This document shows, piece by piece, positions 34,915 to 46,281 of a stretch of DNA of 64,000 nt (position 1 is its first letter; each line of letters begins with the position of its first letter). This DNA is from 3107 sp965216225 (GTDB lineage: Bacteria; Pseudomonadota; Alphaproteobacteria; Rhodobacterales; Rhodobacteraceae). The DNA is taken from assembly GCA_965216225.1 (NCBI GenBank), contig CBDCFF010000030.1:1-64000 (forward strand), in the 5' to 3' direction. Position numbers and translations under genes: made by a program. The notes under the pieces are model-generated. The model saw only the letters and a program-made list of their open reading frames with translations, had not been told where the DNA came from and did no database searches.

Positions 34915-35360
34915 TCCCGGTGCCGAGCAACACGCGGGTGTGGCTGTCGGCGGGTGTCACGGACATGCGGCGAGGGTTCAATACGCTGGCGGCCCAGGCC
35001 GAGAAGGTTTTGGCCGAAGACCCGTATTCCGGCCACCTGTTCGTGTTCCGGGGTCGGCGCGGCGATCTGTTGAAGATCATCTGGTGGGATTGCCAGGGCG
35101 CGTGCCTGTTTTCGAAGCGGTTGGAGAAAGGGCGGTTTGTCTGGCCCGCTGCAAAGGACGGCAAGATCAGCGTCACACCCGCGCAGCTCTCAATGCTGTT
35201 GGAGGGGATTGACTGGCGGATGCCCCGTAAAACCTGGAGACCGTTGAGCGTAGGACAGGTCAATAAATACGAGGCTTTGCGCGCTTTCGGGGTTCACCCC
35301 GGAATGCTGATCCGGTATAGGATCGGCGATGCTGAAGGACCTCGACATATCCCCGGATGA
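34911..35360 (+). CDS. tnpB: IS66 family accessory protein TnpB (Orf2), C-terminally extended
   Basis: A protein of the IS66 Orf2 family, 149 residues as read. The core is clear: [40 protein letters not shown], and the end motif [17 protein letters not shown]. Family members usually stop about there (115-118 residues). In this copy the frame runs on for 34 residues and overlaps the start of tnpC by 32 bases. The extension may be harmless read-through to a later stop; residue conservation there was not recognised. Confidence 0.85.
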   Translation: MIPVPSNTRVWLSAGVTDMRRGFNTLAAQAEKVLAEDPYSGHLFVFRGRRGDLLKIIWWDCQGACLFSKRLEKGRFVWPAAKDGKISVTPAQLSMLLEGIDWRMPRKTWRPLSVGQVNKYEALRAFGVHPGMLIRYRIGDAEGPRHIPG

Positions 35361-36846
35361 TCCTGCGGAACTGCGGGCAGTGAACCGGCTTCTGGCCGAT
35401 GAAGTCAAGGCGCTGACCCTGAAGGTGGAACAACTCCAACACCAACTGGCGGGGCATGACCGGCACCGGTTTGGATCGAAATCAGAAAGCCTCTACCAGC
35501 TCAATCCGGTCTTCCGGGAAGATGAGGCGATTGCCGAAGCCGCTGGAGAACAGGCGGCGCCTGCTCCAACGCCTGAAACGGACAAACCGGCCCGCCGGCA
35601 CAGCCGCAAGCCCTTGCCCGATCATCTGGACCGGCACGAAGAGGTCTTGTCGCCGGGCGAGGACTGCCGACGTTGCGGTGGGGCGTTGAAGAGGCTCGGT
35701 GAGGACGTGACCGAGGAGTTGGAATACAAACCGGGGCGTTTTGTCGTGAACCGGATCGTGCGTCCGCGTATGGCCTGTTCCTGTTGCGAGGCCATTGTCC
35801 AATCGCCGCTGCCATCGCGCCCGATCGAACGTGGCCGCCCGGGACCGGGGCTGCTGGCGCACGTGTTGGTCAGCAAATACGCGGACCACCTGCCGCTCTA
35901 CCGTCAGTCGCAAATATACGCCCGTGAAGGCGTTGATCTTGATCGATCAACTCTGACCAATTGGGTTGGCGGCTCCACCGCGCTTCTGGAACCTCTGGCT
36001 GACACCATTGGCCGAATGGTCCGCCGAGGCGCGGCCACCTTCGCTGATGATACGCCTGTTAAAATGCAGGCCCCCGGCAACAAGAAGACCAGGACCGCCC
36101 GTGTCTGGACCTATGTTCGCGATGAACGACCATGGTCTGGATCATCACCGCCCTGCGCGTGGTATCAGTTCACGATTGATCGCAAGGGCGAACATCCCGT
36201 CTCACATCTCTCCGGCTACAAAGGCTGGGTCCATGCGGACGGGTATTCCGGCTTCAACGGGGTATTCGGTGAGGACAAGGCCCAGGAGATGGCTTGTTTG
36301 GCGCACGTCAGACGCAAGTTTGTAGACATCTTTGCCGCGCAAGGCTCATCGATTGCCGAAGAAGCCCTCCGCCGGACCGCGGAACTCCATGCCGTCGAGA
36401 AAGAGGCGCGTGGCAAACCGTCTGAAGAGCGCGTTGCCATCCGTCAGGAAAAGGCAAAACCGATCTTCGATGAACTTGAGACCTGGTTACACGCGCAGTT
36501 GCCAAATATATCTGGCAAGTCGCCTCTGGCCCAAGCGATCCGTTATGCCCTTGGTCGTTTGCCAAAGGCACGCGGTTATTTGAACCATGGCTTTCTGGAA
36601 GCGGACAACAACATCGCCGAACGCGCCATAAAACCTGTCGCCACAGGTCGCAAAAATTGGATGTTCGCCGGTTCCGAGGGCGGTGGCAAAGCCATGGCCA
36701 TCGCCTACACCCTGATCGAAACGGCAAAGCTTGATAAAGTCGATCCACAAGCCTGGCTCACATGGGTCCTCGCCCGCATCGCGGATCACAAGATCACTCG
36801 GCTGGACGAGTTGATGCCCTGGCGTTACGCTGCATCAGCAGCGTAA
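35329..36846 (+). CDS. tnpC: IS66 family transposase TnpC
   Basis: A 505-residue DDE transposase, full length for the family. It has an N-terminal leucine-zipper-like helix ([20 protein letters not shown]), a zinc-binding segment (CRRCGG, then MACSCCEA), and the catalytic core with [22 protein letters not shown] and [19 protein letters not shown]. The C-terminal [18 protein letters not shown] block is highly conserved. No frameshift is visible, so the element is probably able to move. Confidence 0.92.
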   Translation: MLKDLDISPDDPAELRAVNRLLADEVKALTLKVEQLQHQLAGHDRHRFGSKSESLYQLNPVFREDEAIAEAAGEQAAPAPTPETDKPARRHSRKPLPDHLDRHEEVLSPGEDCRRCGGALKRLGEDVTEELEYKPGRFVVNRIVRPRMACSCCEAIVQSPLPSRPIERGRPGPGLLAHVLVSKYADHLPLYRQSQIYAREGVDLDRSTLTNWVGGSTALLEPLADTIGRMVRRGAATFADDTPVKMQAPGNKKTRTARVWTYVRDERPWSGSSPPCAWYQFTIDRKGEHPVSHLSGYKGWVHADGYSGFNGVFGEDKAQEMACLAHVRRKFVDIFAAQGSSIAEEALRRTAELHAVEKEARGKPSEERVAIRQEKAKPIFDELETWLHAQLPNISGKSPLAQAIRYALGRLPKARGYLNHGFLEADNNIAERAIKPVATGRKNWMFAGSEGGGKAMAIAYTLIETAKLDKVDPQAWLTWVLARIADHKITRLDELMPWRYAASAA

Positions 36847-36961
36847 CCGGGACGACCGGCAGTACGCCAAGGCTCCTTCACCGAACGGTCACGAATGAAT
36901 CAGATGTCAGCGAAAATGAAAACCCTGAATCTCAACAGGCCCAAATAACTGTAAAAGAATT

Positions 36962-37806
36962 AGGCTCAGGACCCATTGACTTTGTTTTGAACGTGTGAAT
37001 CAGTGTTCTGCAAAACGGAGTAGTGACATGAGCGATCTTTTCTGGCTGACGGAGGCACAAACAGCGCGCCTTGAGCCCTTCTTTCCCAAGCCCCATGGCA
37101 AACCCCGGGTCGATGACCGTCGTGTGCCGAGTGGTATTATTTTCATTATTCGCAACGGTCTACGCTGGCGCGATGCGCCTGTCGAATACGGCCCTCACAA
37201 AACGCTCTACAATCGGTTTGTGCGCTGGTCCCGCAAAGGTATTTTCGAACGAATTTTCGAAGAATTGGCCAACCCCCCTGGCCCGGACGCCGACACTCTC
37301 ATGATTGACGCAACCCATCTCAAAGCACATCGCACGGCGTCCAGCCTCAAAAAGGGGGCTCCGATCAGCGGGTGGGCCGCGCCTGATCGGGCGTACAAAG
37401 GGAGGGCTGAATACGAAACTGCATGTCGTTGGAGACGGTGCGGGTCGCCCTGTCAGGCTGCATCTGACGGCGGGTCAGCGTAGCGACTTCAAGGGCGCGG
37501 ATGTTTTGCTGCCCAACCTGCCTGCGGCCAGGGTTCTGATCGCGGATCGGGGATACGACAGCGCAAAGGTTCGAAAAATCATTGAAGATCAGAAGATTGA
37601 GGCTTGCATCCCTTCAAGGAAAAACCGCAACAAACCATCCCCCACTGCGCCGAAACCTACAAGAGGCGGCACAAGGTTGAAAACCTGTTCGCAAAACTCA
37701 AGGATTGGAGGCGCATCGCGATGCGCTATGACCGATGCGCACATATATTCAAATCCGCCATATACATCGCTGCAACCGTCATATTCTGGCTATGAGGACT
37801 GAGCCT
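36962..37806 (+). mobile_element. IS5-family insertion sequence, copy A
   Basis: An 845-bp element whose ends read AGGCTCAGGACCCATTG on the left and, inward from the right, AGGCTCAGTCCTCATAG. A second, nearly identical copy lies inverted at 38977-39812. The left flank ends in TTA and the right flank of copy B begins TAG, so a TA target duplication around the whole A-IS630-B unit is possible. Confidence 0.8.
37028..37795 (+). pseudogene. IS5-family transposase of copy A, frameshifted
   Basis: The first frame starts MSDLFWLTEAQTARLEPFFP and reaches the first catalytic region (LMIDATHLKAHRTASSLKKG). The protein then continues in another frame with IGRTKGGLNTKLHVVGDGAG and VLIADRGYDSAKVRKIIED. 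The switch lies near an AAAAAGGGGG run where a programmed shift is possible, but this copy also has about 11 extra bases just after it. A further one-base deletion near 37640 moves the C-terminus (HCAETYKRRHKVENLFAKLKD) into a third frame. Not functional. Confidence 0.85.
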
Positions 37807-38976
37807 GGTCACCTGCCTCCAAAGTTCGGCCCATGAGTTTTGTTGGGCGCGTTGGCAGAACCGCTTGACGGAGGCGAGGATATGGTCGGCGGGTTTGACC
37901 CATTTGCAGGGTTTGGGGGGTTTTCGTTATGGGCCTCGATAAATGCAGCGATATCGGCTTCCGGTTCCGCCGTTGAACGATGGACGCCGCGCAGCAGTTG
38001 CTTGCGCGTCAGTTCAGCAAACCAACGCTCCACCTGATTGATCCAACCAGCCGAGGTCGGTGTGAAGTGGACATGCCAATGCGGGCGGCGTGCCAGCCAG
38101 GCCTTGATCTTCGGGGTTTTGTGGGTGGCGTAATTGTCCATGACGATATGCACCTCCGGCCCGTCCGGCATCTGCCGGTCGATCTGTTTGAGGAAGTCGA
38201 GGAACCCGGTGGCGCCGGCGCCGCTTGCAGCATTTGCCGATCACGGCGCCGGTGGCGATATCCAGTGCTGCAAAAAGCGACGTCGTGCCGTGTCGGATGC
38301 AGGTGTGGGTGCGCCGCTCGGCCACGCCGGGCGCCATTGGCAGCACAGGCTGTTCGCGATCCAGCGCCTGGATTTGCGATTTCTCGTCAACACACAACAC
38401 GACAGCCCTGTTCGGCGGTGACAGGTACAGCCCGACGATATCGTGCACCTTGTCCACCGAACAGCGGGTCGGTTGAGAGCTTGAATGTCTCGCTTCGGTG
38501 CGGTTGCAGGCCGAACCCGTTCCAAATCCGCCGGATGGTGGTGTGCGACAGTCCCGTCGCGGCTGCCATGCTTCGGAGCGACCAATGGGTCGCATCCCTC
38601 GGGGTCGTGTTCAGCGTGCGCTCAATCACCGCAGTCACCTGATCGTCCGACACGGTGCGCGGGCGACCGGAGCGGTATTCGTCGGTGAGACCTTCAATCC
38701 GGCAGCGCACAAAACGTCTGCGCCATTTGCCGACTGTGTGTTCATGCACCCCAAGCCGGGCCGCCACTTCCTTGCTCGCCAATCCATCGGCGCACAGCAG
38801 GATCATCCGGCATCGGTCCGACAGCGAACGTGCCGCTTTGTGACGCCGAACCTGACCCTCGAGAAAACGGCGCTCATCTTCGCTCAGAACCACTGCATCC
38901 GCCAAACGTCCCACCATCGCAACATCCTCCTCAATTCCCGCTCAGTCAATGATACAAAGTACAATTCCGGGGGACC
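37807..38976 (-). mobile_element. IS630-family element between inverted IS5 copies
   Basis: The segment is filled by an IS630-type transposase gene on the minus strand and about 60 bases of upstream sequence. Both junctions with the IS5 copies read TGGTC followed by A/C-CC when followed away from the IS5 ends, which may be the IS630 ends. The transposase C-terminus runs directly into copy A, so the element may be clipped there. Confidence 0.65.
37810..38917 (-). pseudogene. IS630-family transposase with at least three frameshifts
   Basis: The ATG at 38917 has GAGGAGG upstream. Frame one carries the helix-turn-helix region (KEVAARLGVHEHTVGKWRRR and [20 protein letters not shown]). After a shift near 38455 the DDE core follows ([20 protein letters not shown], then [20 protein letters not shown]). 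After another near 38225 the match continues with [19 protein letters not shown] and [20 protein letters not shown] third shift at a C-run near 37920 changes the C-terminus. These lesions make it inactive. Confidence 0.85.
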
Positions 38977-39812
38977 AGGGTCAGGACTCATAGCCAGAAT
39001 ATGACGGTTGCAGCGATGTATATGGCGGATTTGAATACATGTGCGCATCGGTCATAGCGCATCGCGATGCGCCTCCAATCCTTGAGTTTTGCGAACAGGT
39101 TTTCGACCTTGTGCCGCCTCTTGTACGTTTCGGCGCAGTGGGGGATGGTTTGTTGCGGTTTTTCCTTGAAGGGATGCAAACCTCAATTTTCTGATCTTCA
39201 ATTATTTTTCGAACCTTTACGCTGTCGCAGCCCCGATCCGCGATCAGAACCCTGGCCGCAGGCAGGTTGGGCAGCAAAACATCCGCGCCCTTGAAGTCGC
39301 TACGCTGACCCGCCGTCAGATGCAGCCTGACAGGGCGACCCGCACCGTCTCCAACGACATGCAGTTTCGTATTCAGCCCTCCCTTTGTACGCCCGATCAG
39401 GCGTGGCTCGGAGCCCCCTTTTTGAGGCTGGACGCCGTGCGATGTGCTTTGAGATGGGTTGCGTCAATCATGAGAGTGTCGGCGTCCGGGCCAGGGGGGG
39501 GTTGGCCAATTCTTCGAAAATTCGTTCGAAAATACCTTTGCGGGACCAGCGCACAAACCGATTGTAGAGCGTTTTGTGAGGGCCGTATTCGGCAGGCGCA
39601 TCGCGCCAGCGTTAACCGTTGCGAATAATGAAAATAATACCACTCGGCACACGACGGTCATCGACCCGGGGCTTGCCATGGGGCTTGGGAAAGAAGGGCT
39701 CAAGGCGCGCTGTTTGTGCCTCCGTCAGCCAGAAAGGATCGCTCATGTCACTACTCCGTTTTGCAGAACACTGATTCACACGTTCAAAACAAAGTCAATG
39801 GGTCCTGAGCCT
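38977..39812 (-). mobile_element. IS5-family insertion sequence, copy B (inverted)
   Basis: An 836-bp inverted copy of the element at 36962-37806. The right terminus (GTCAATGGGTCCTGAGCCT, ending at 39812) is the exact complement of copy A's left terminus. The inner terminus reads GGGTCAGGACTCATAGCCAG and has diverged slightly. With copy A it makes a composite-transposon-like arrangement around the IS630 element. Confidence 0.8.
38988..39746 (-). pseudogene. IS5-family transposase of copy B, frameshifted
   Basis: The gene begins MSDPFWLTEAQTARLEPFFP-like at 39746 and shows the same domain order as copy A. It shares with copy A the one-base deletion that shifts the C-terminal KRRHKVENLFAKLKDWRRIA segment. 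It has its own extra bases in a G-run near 39500 and lacks the roughly 11-base insertion seen in copy A near the frame junction. It is inactive as read. The shared lesion indicates the copies descend from one already damaged element, or were equalised by gene conversion. Confidence 0.8.
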
Positions 39813-39828
39813 AGATATGAAAGCCTGA

Positions 39829-39871
39829 CACCGGGAAGCGCCCGCGCCCCATGAAACGGGCATTCCCGGTG
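39829..39871 (-). terminator. hairpin terminator-like structure after the sulfotransferase gene
   Basis: A 9-bp perfect inverted repeat, CACCGGGAA at 39829-39837 and TTCCCGGTG at 39863-39871, with an additional CCCG/CGGG pairing inside, lies about 90 bases beyond the stop of the TPR-sulfotransferase gene and 16 bases from the insertion-sequence island. No long T run follows. Confidence 0.55.
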
Positions 39872-39961
39872 CGGTTGTCATTACGCTGAAAACTGCCTTG
39901 ACGGTCTTCAAATGGCGGTCGGGGCAAACCGGCAGGCAGTTCGCATGTTCAGGACCGATCC

Positions 39962-42136
39962 CTAACGCGCCGGGTCCGCGAGATTGCCGAGGCTGTCGAA
40001 CAGGGGCCGCAGATCCCTTTCATGGCGCTGCCAGGCCCTGACCGAGGATTTGTAGATTGGCTGGCGCACCTGATAGACCGAGAGCGTATCGACCTTTCGT
40101 TTGTTCTGATGGAAGTTCAGACAGGCTTCCTGCCATTCCAGATCGCAGGCCGCAATCAGCCTGCGGGTTTCCTCCTCGGGGTTTTCGATCAGATCCTCGT
40201 ACCAGATTTCATGAAAACCATCCGGTTTGAGACTGCGCCAGAAATCAATCATCTCTACGAACATGCGATAATACTGGCCCAGATCGTGAAGGTCGTAGCT
40301 GTAAAGGTGGGTGCCCGCAGGAAAGATGTTCTTGTAGAGCGAAAACAGATTGTCCTTTGGATCGCGCCGCACGACAACGACCCTGGCCTTTGGCATCGCA
40401 ATCCAGACCAGCCCCATGACGGCGTAGGTCTGGATGGATTTGTCGGTGATGCGATTGCTTTCGGGGAAGAGCCCCTGAATGTAGGAGCGGAAGTCCCCGG
40501 CAAGGTGATTCACGACTTCCCTGCCAAGGTCATGGATGCCGAGGTCGCCCGTCGGCGTCAGTATGGCGCGATAGGCTTCGCGCGAAAACCGCCCGGTTTC
40601 ACCGATGCCGGTAACGGTCGAGTGGCTGGAGATGATCTGTTCCACAAGCGTGGTGCCTGATCGTGGCATACCGGTGACGAATATCGGATCGTAGCGGCTG
40701 TCGCTCAGGTTCGGATGGGTCTTTGGCGAGTACTGCGCGAATGCCGCCTTGATCCGGTCAACCTCATTCCGCCGCACTCCGATATTGTATGGATATTCCG
40801 CGCGCATGATGCGGCTGGAAGCATTCAGATACCCGAATACCCTGTCGTGCCGCCCGGTATCCTCCATCGCCTTGGACAGGGCGAATCCAAGTTGCATACG
40901 GGCCTGATCGGGCAGCGTTTCGTCTTCGTACACATGTTCCATCCGGGCGATCAGCGGGTCGCCGGGCTCAAACGTGTGAGAGGCCGAATAGATCCGGTAA
41001 TTCAGGCCGTTGGCCGGTGCGGCTTCAAACGCCTGCCGGAATGCGGCGTCGGCGGCTTCGAACTGGCCGCTGGTTTGCAGAATTGTTGCGCGCACGCCAA
41101 GGGCTTCGGCGCTGTCCGGCTGTTTTTCTATCGCGGTTTCAATGGCTTCAAGGGCGGCATCAGTATCCCCGGCAGAGGAATGAACCCTGGACAACAGCAC
41201 ATAAACCGCGCTGCTGCGCAAGCCGTTCGCGATACATTTGCGCAAGAGCCGCCGGGCCGGCGCAAAGTCGTTTTCCTTTTCGGCGATCTGTGCCCTTGCA
41301 TGAAGCGCGGAGACGTCTTCAGGGTCAATCCTGAGCGCGCGGTCAAGCGCCTTGACCGCATTTTCGCGCATTCCAAGGTGATTGTAGGCCCTGCCCAGAT
41401 GGCCCAGGGTATCGACATCCTTCGGGTCGATGGATCGGGCGGCCTCCAGCGCCGTGATCGCGGGCTTTGCCTCCCCGACCGAGAAGAGCGCCTTGCCAAG
41501 GCTCAACTGGCCTTCAAAATAGCCGGGGTCAAGCTGCCCCGCCTTGCGCAGGCTGGCAATCGCCCTGTCCGGTTTGCTGTCCGGTTTGCCGGAATTCAAA
41601 AGCGCGGTCCCCAACATGCAGTGAAGCACGGCCACACCCGGATTCTTTCCGATCATGCCGGTCAGAACATTCACGGCTTTCCGGGGCCGGTTGGCGTTCA
41701 GCAGGCGGATGACATCCTGTATGGCCTTTGGCGGGACGGCGCCCAGCCCCGGCCTGTTTTTCACCGCCTTGCCGGACATGCGGGCCCTGATCCATGCCCT
41801 GGTTTTTTCAGGAAGCGCGGAGCTTTCAAGTATTCCGCGCGCGGCTCTGATCGCCTCTGCGTCCCCGGCGCGAAACAGCGCCTCGCAATATCCTTTCCAG
41901 ATTTCCGGTTCATCCGGCCTCAGCCCCGCCGCCTTGGCAAAGGCCGCCACGGCGAGATCAAACCGGAGCGCTTTCATGTAGAGTATGCCGCACTGAAAAT
42001 GCGCCTCGGCGATTTTCGGGTCGATCTCCAGAATTTTCCTGTAAATCTCCAGCGCTTCCCTGCCCTGGCCCTTTTGTTGCAGGGCGTTTGCCTCTTGCTG
42101 CATTTCCGACAGGCGGGCGGGGTTGATCGGCGGCAT
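39962..42136 (-). CDS. TPR-repeat protein with C-terminal sulfotransferase domain
   Basis: A 724-residue cytosolic protein. Residues 1 to about 390 are tandem tetratricopeptide repeats (for example ALEIYRKILEIDPKIAEAHF and AVKALDRALRIDPEDVSALH). Residues 480-724 are a sulfotransferase domain with the PAPS 5'-phosphosulfate loop GMPRSGTTLVEQI at about 489-501 and a downstream RVVVVRRDPKDNLFSLYKN segment that fits the 3'-phosphate site. Such fusions resemble tyrosylprotein-sulfotransferase-like proteins; the acceptor is unknown. The gene stands alone, divergent from rplU. Confidence 0.85.
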   Translation of the reverse strand: MPPINPARLSEMQQEANALQQKGQGREALEIYRKILEIDPKIAEAHFQCGILYMKALRFDLAVAAFAKAAGLRPDEPEIWKGYCEALFRAGDAEAIRAARGILESSALPEKTRAWIRARMSGKAVKNRPGLGAVPPKAIQDVIRLLNANRPRKAVNVLTGMIGKNPGVAVLHCMLGTALLNSGKPDSKPDRAIASLRKAGQLDPGYFEGQLSLGKALFSVGEAKPAITALEAARSIDPKDVDTLGHLGRAYNHLGMRENAVKALDRALRIDPEDVSALHARAQIAEKENDFAPARRLLRKCIANGLRSSAVYVLLSRVHSSAGDTDAALEAIETAIEKQPDSAEALGVRATILQTSGQFEAADAAFRQAFEAAPANGLNYRIYSASHTFEPGDPLIARMEHVYEDETLPDQARMQLGFALSKAMEDTGRHDRVFGYLNASSRIMRAEYPYNIGVRRNEVDRIKAAFAQYSPKTHPNLSDSRYDPIFVTGMPRSGTTLVEQIISSHSTVTGIGETGRFSREAYRAILTPTGDLGIHDLGREVVNHLAGDFRSYIQGLFPESNRITDKSIQTYAVMGLVWIAMPKARVVVVRRDPKDNLFSLYKNIFPAGTHLYSYDLHDLGQYYRMFVEMIDFWRSLKPDGFHEIWYEDLIENPEEETRRLIAACDLEWQEACLNFHQNKRKVDTLSVYQVRQPIYKSSVRAWQRHERDLRPLFDSLGNLADPAR

Positions 42137-42225
42137 TTCGTGACCTTGTGACTGTCTTCGCGCCTTGCTACTGCAATGCGGAACCAGACGAAAGCCATGA
42201 TCGGTTTATGGCGGTTCCTTTGGGG

Positions 42226-42254
42226 TTGACTTTTGCCCGCCAACCGACAATAAG
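42226..42254 (+). promoter_or_regulatory. predicted rplU promoter
   Basis: TTGACT at 42226-42231 and AATAAG at 42249-42254 are separated by 17 bases, about 140 bases upstream of rplU. The -35 box is a strong match and the -10 box a weak one. The rest of the spacer 42137-42391 shows no gene. Confidence 0.5.
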
Positions 42255-42391
42255 CGCGCTTCGTGCAGGGGCAGTCCTGCGCGCATCACTGCAAATCACG
42301 CCCATGACAGGGCGCGCTGTTCGCGGCGCCGAAGATCGGCACGAACACCCCGGACGGGGGCCACAGAACGCGGAAAACGAAGGAATGGCAG

Positions 42392-43006
42392 ATGTTTGCG
42401 GTCCTAAAGACCGGCGGCAAGCAATACCGGGTTCAATCGGGCGATGTGCTCCGCGTTGAAAAACTGGCAGCGGCAGCCGGCGAAACAATTCAGTTCAACG
42501 AGATTCTGATGGTCGGCGGCCAGGTTGGCGCGCCCATCGTCGAAGGCGCTGCGGTTCAGGCCGAAGTGGTCGATCAGATCAGGGGTAAAAAGCTGATTCA
42601 CTTCGTCAAGCGTCGCCGCAAGCATGGCTCTCAGCGCACCAAAGGGCATCGTCAGCAACTGACGCTGCTGCGGATCACCGGCATTCTGGAAACCGGCGGC
42701 GACAAATCCGGTGTCAGGGCCGCCGTCGGCGCGGGGTCCGTTCCCGCCACTGTGGTCGAGGCCACCAGCCCCGCCGGAAAAGCCGCGCCGAAGAAGAAGG
42801 CCGAAGCCAAAGCTGTGGCGCCGGTTGCGGATGACATGACCGCACTGACCGGCGTTGGCCCCGCAGCCGCGAAAAAGCTGGCAGAGGCCGGTCTGACCAC
42901 CTTTGCCCAGCTTGCGGCGCTGAGCGAAGATGACATTGCGGTGATCGGGACGGTCAGGGTAAAGCCCGAATGGGTTGAGCAGGCCAGAGAACTGGCCAAA
43001 GGCTAA
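42392..43006 (+). CDS. rplU: 50S ribosomal protein L21 with helix-hairpin-helix C-terminal extension
   Basis: A 204-residue protein, about twice the usual L21 length. Residues 1-102 are L21 ([20 protein letters not shown], then [20 protein letters not shown]). An Ala/Lys/Pro linker follows (about 125-145), then a C-terminal helix-hairpin-helix module, [20 protein letters not shown], at about 150-169. The extension resembles nucleic-acid-binding helix-hairpin-helix domains, and similar tails are known in related Rhodobacteraceae L21 proteins. L21 binds 23S rRNA during 50S assembly; the tail's role is unknown. It is 11 bases upstream of rpmA. Confidence 0.95.
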   Translation: MFAVLKTGGKQYRVQSGDVLRVEKLAAAAGETIQFNEILMVGGQVGAPIVEGAAVQAEVVDQIRGKKLIHFVKRRRKHGSQRTKGHRQQLTLLRITGILETGGDKSGVRAAVGAGSVPATVVEATSPAGKAAPKKKAEAKAVAPVADDMTALTGVGPAAAKKLAEAGLTTFAQLAALSEDDIAVIGTVRVKPEWVEQARELAKG

Positions 43007-43017
43007 GGAGAGACGGG

Positions 43018-43287
43018 ATGGCGCATAAAAAGGCAGGCGGCTCATCCAGAAACGGTCGCGATTCAGCCGGTCGTCGTCTGGGCATCAAGAAGTTCGGCGG
43101 TCAGGACGTGATTCCGGGCAACATCATTGCCCGCCAGCGCGGCAACAAGTGGTGGCCGGGTGAAGGCGTCGGGCAGGGCAGGGATCATACGATCTTTGCA
43201 ACTGTCGGGGGCAAGGTGACATTTTGCCGGGGCTTCAAGGGCCGCACCTTCGTATCCGTCCTGCCGGTGGCGGAGGCCGCAGAATAA
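43018..43287 (+). CDS. rpmA: 50S ribosomal protein L27
   Basis: An 89-residue ribosomal protein whose N-terminus reaches the peptidyl transferase centre. The start [20 protein letters not shown] and the segment [20 protein letters not shown] are diagnostic. AAGGAGAGAC precedes the ATG. It is co-transcribed with rplU, and a strong intrinsic terminator follows 39 bases downstream. Confidence 0.97.
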   Translation: MAHKKAGGSSRNGRDSAGRRLGIKKFGGQDVIPGNIIARQRGNKWWPGEGVGQGRDHTIFATVGGKVTFCRGFKGRTFVSVLPVAEAAE

Positions 43288-43325
43288 ACCGAACCTTCTG
43301 AGGTTCCCGAGGTGATGGAATTTCA

Positions 43326-43354
43326 GGGGGATCGGTGCGCCGGTCCCCCTTTTC
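43326..43354 (+). terminator. intrinsic terminator after rpmA
   Basis: GGGGGATCGG pairs with CCGGTCCCCC around a TGCG loop (ten pairs, one of them G-T), followed directly by TTTTC. This is the best Rho-independent terminator in the window and separates rplU-rpmA from the following acetyltransferase gene. Confidence 0.88.
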
Positions 43355-43432
43355 ATCTGCTCCGGCAGGCGGGTGGCACGGACCCCGCGCATCGCGGTCG
43401 AAGGTTGTTTTTGCGTTTTCGGGAGGGACCGC

Positions 43433-43969
43433 ATGAAATACGAAACGATCATTGCGCAAGCCGTCATCGAGACGGCGCGCCTGACCTTGCGGCCGATGCG
43501 CGACTCTGACGCCGGTTTGCTGGAAATGTATGCTTCTGACAGGCGCGTGGCGGAGGCCACCGGCATCCCGCATCCGTTGCCGCCGGGTTCGACCGAGGCA
43601 TTCATGGCGCGGTCGCTTGCCGAAGAGCGGGTGGAAGATGTCTGGGTCATGGACGGCGCGAAATCCGGCCATGCCGGGGTGCTGGGCGTGATCGGGCTGG
43701 AACGCATGGGGCGCGGACAATCCAAGATCGGATACTGGGTGGCGCCCGCCTTCTGGAACACCGGCATCGCCTCTGAGGCCGTAGAGGCGATTCTGGACGT
43801 GAATCCACAGGATTGCGAGACGATATTCGCGCATATATTTCAGGACAACCCGGCCTCTGCCAGGGTTCTGACCAAGGCCGGTTTCCAATATCTGGGCGAT
43901 GCCGAAAGGCACAACGCGGCGCGCGGGGCCAATCTGGCGTCTTGGACCTATCTGAAGAAACTGCGCTGA
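43433..43969 (+). CDS. GNAT family N-acetyltransferase (RimJ/RimL type)
   Basis: A 178-residue acetyltransferase that uses acetyl-CoA. The N-terminal strand IETARLTLRPMRDSDAGLL and the core GVIGLERMGRGQSKIGYWVA, then FWNTGIASEAVEAIL, match the RimJ/RimL-like GNAT group; ENPASARVLTKAGF-type sequence appears as DNPASARVLTKAGFQYLG. The ATG at 43433 has GGGAGGG upstream. It lies between rpmA and obgE. Substrate unknown; protein N-termini or small amines are typical of the group. Confidence 0.88.
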   Translation: MKYETIIAQAVIETARLTLRPMRDSDAGLLEMYASDRRVAEATGIPHPLPPGSTEAFMARSLAEERVEDVWVMDGAKSGHAGVLGVIGLERMGRGQSKIGYWVAPAFWNTGIASEAVEAILDVNPQDCETIFAHIFQDNPASARVLTKAGFQYLGDAERHNAARGANLASWTYLKKLR

Positions 43970-44036
43970 CAATGGGGGCCGGGTCCGATTGCATCTTCGG
44001 AACGGCGCGGATGACCGCCGCCATCCCGTCGCCTGA

Positions 44037-46204
<2,168 letters not shown>

Positions 46205-46281
46205 TCTTCTTCTCTGCCAAAATACTCCCGCCGGAGGCGAAATGTTCAGCGCCCCCGCACACCATGCCAAAGGACGCTCCG

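Larger units (their letters stand above)
34461..36892 (+). mobile_element. complete IS66-family insertion sequence with 8-bp target duplication
   Basis: The 2432-bp element has imperfect terminal repeats: GTGAGCGTCCGTTGAAGCCG at the left, and GTGACCGTTCGGTGAAGGAG reading inward from the right end (15 of 20 identical). Both flanks carry the same 8 bases, GAATGAAT (34453-34460 and 36893-36900), the duplication length expected for IS66. It carries the usual three genes and interrupts the IS427-like element just upstream of that element's transposase. All three genes look intact, so it may be a recent, active copy. Confidence 0.92.
33766..36942 (-). mobile_element. truncated IS5-family (IS427-like) element, split by IS66
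   Basis: The transposase-coding part lies at 33766-34432 on the minus strand. The 5' end of the element continues on the far side of the IS66 insertion, up to a terminal sequence reading GGGCCTGTTGAGATTCAGGG inward from 36942. Its other end is missing: the transposase stops after HLIENYF, about 30 residues short, at the junction with the DUF1989 fragment. A deletion starting from this element is the simplest explanation. The subgroup is assigned from transposase motifs. Confidence 0.65.
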
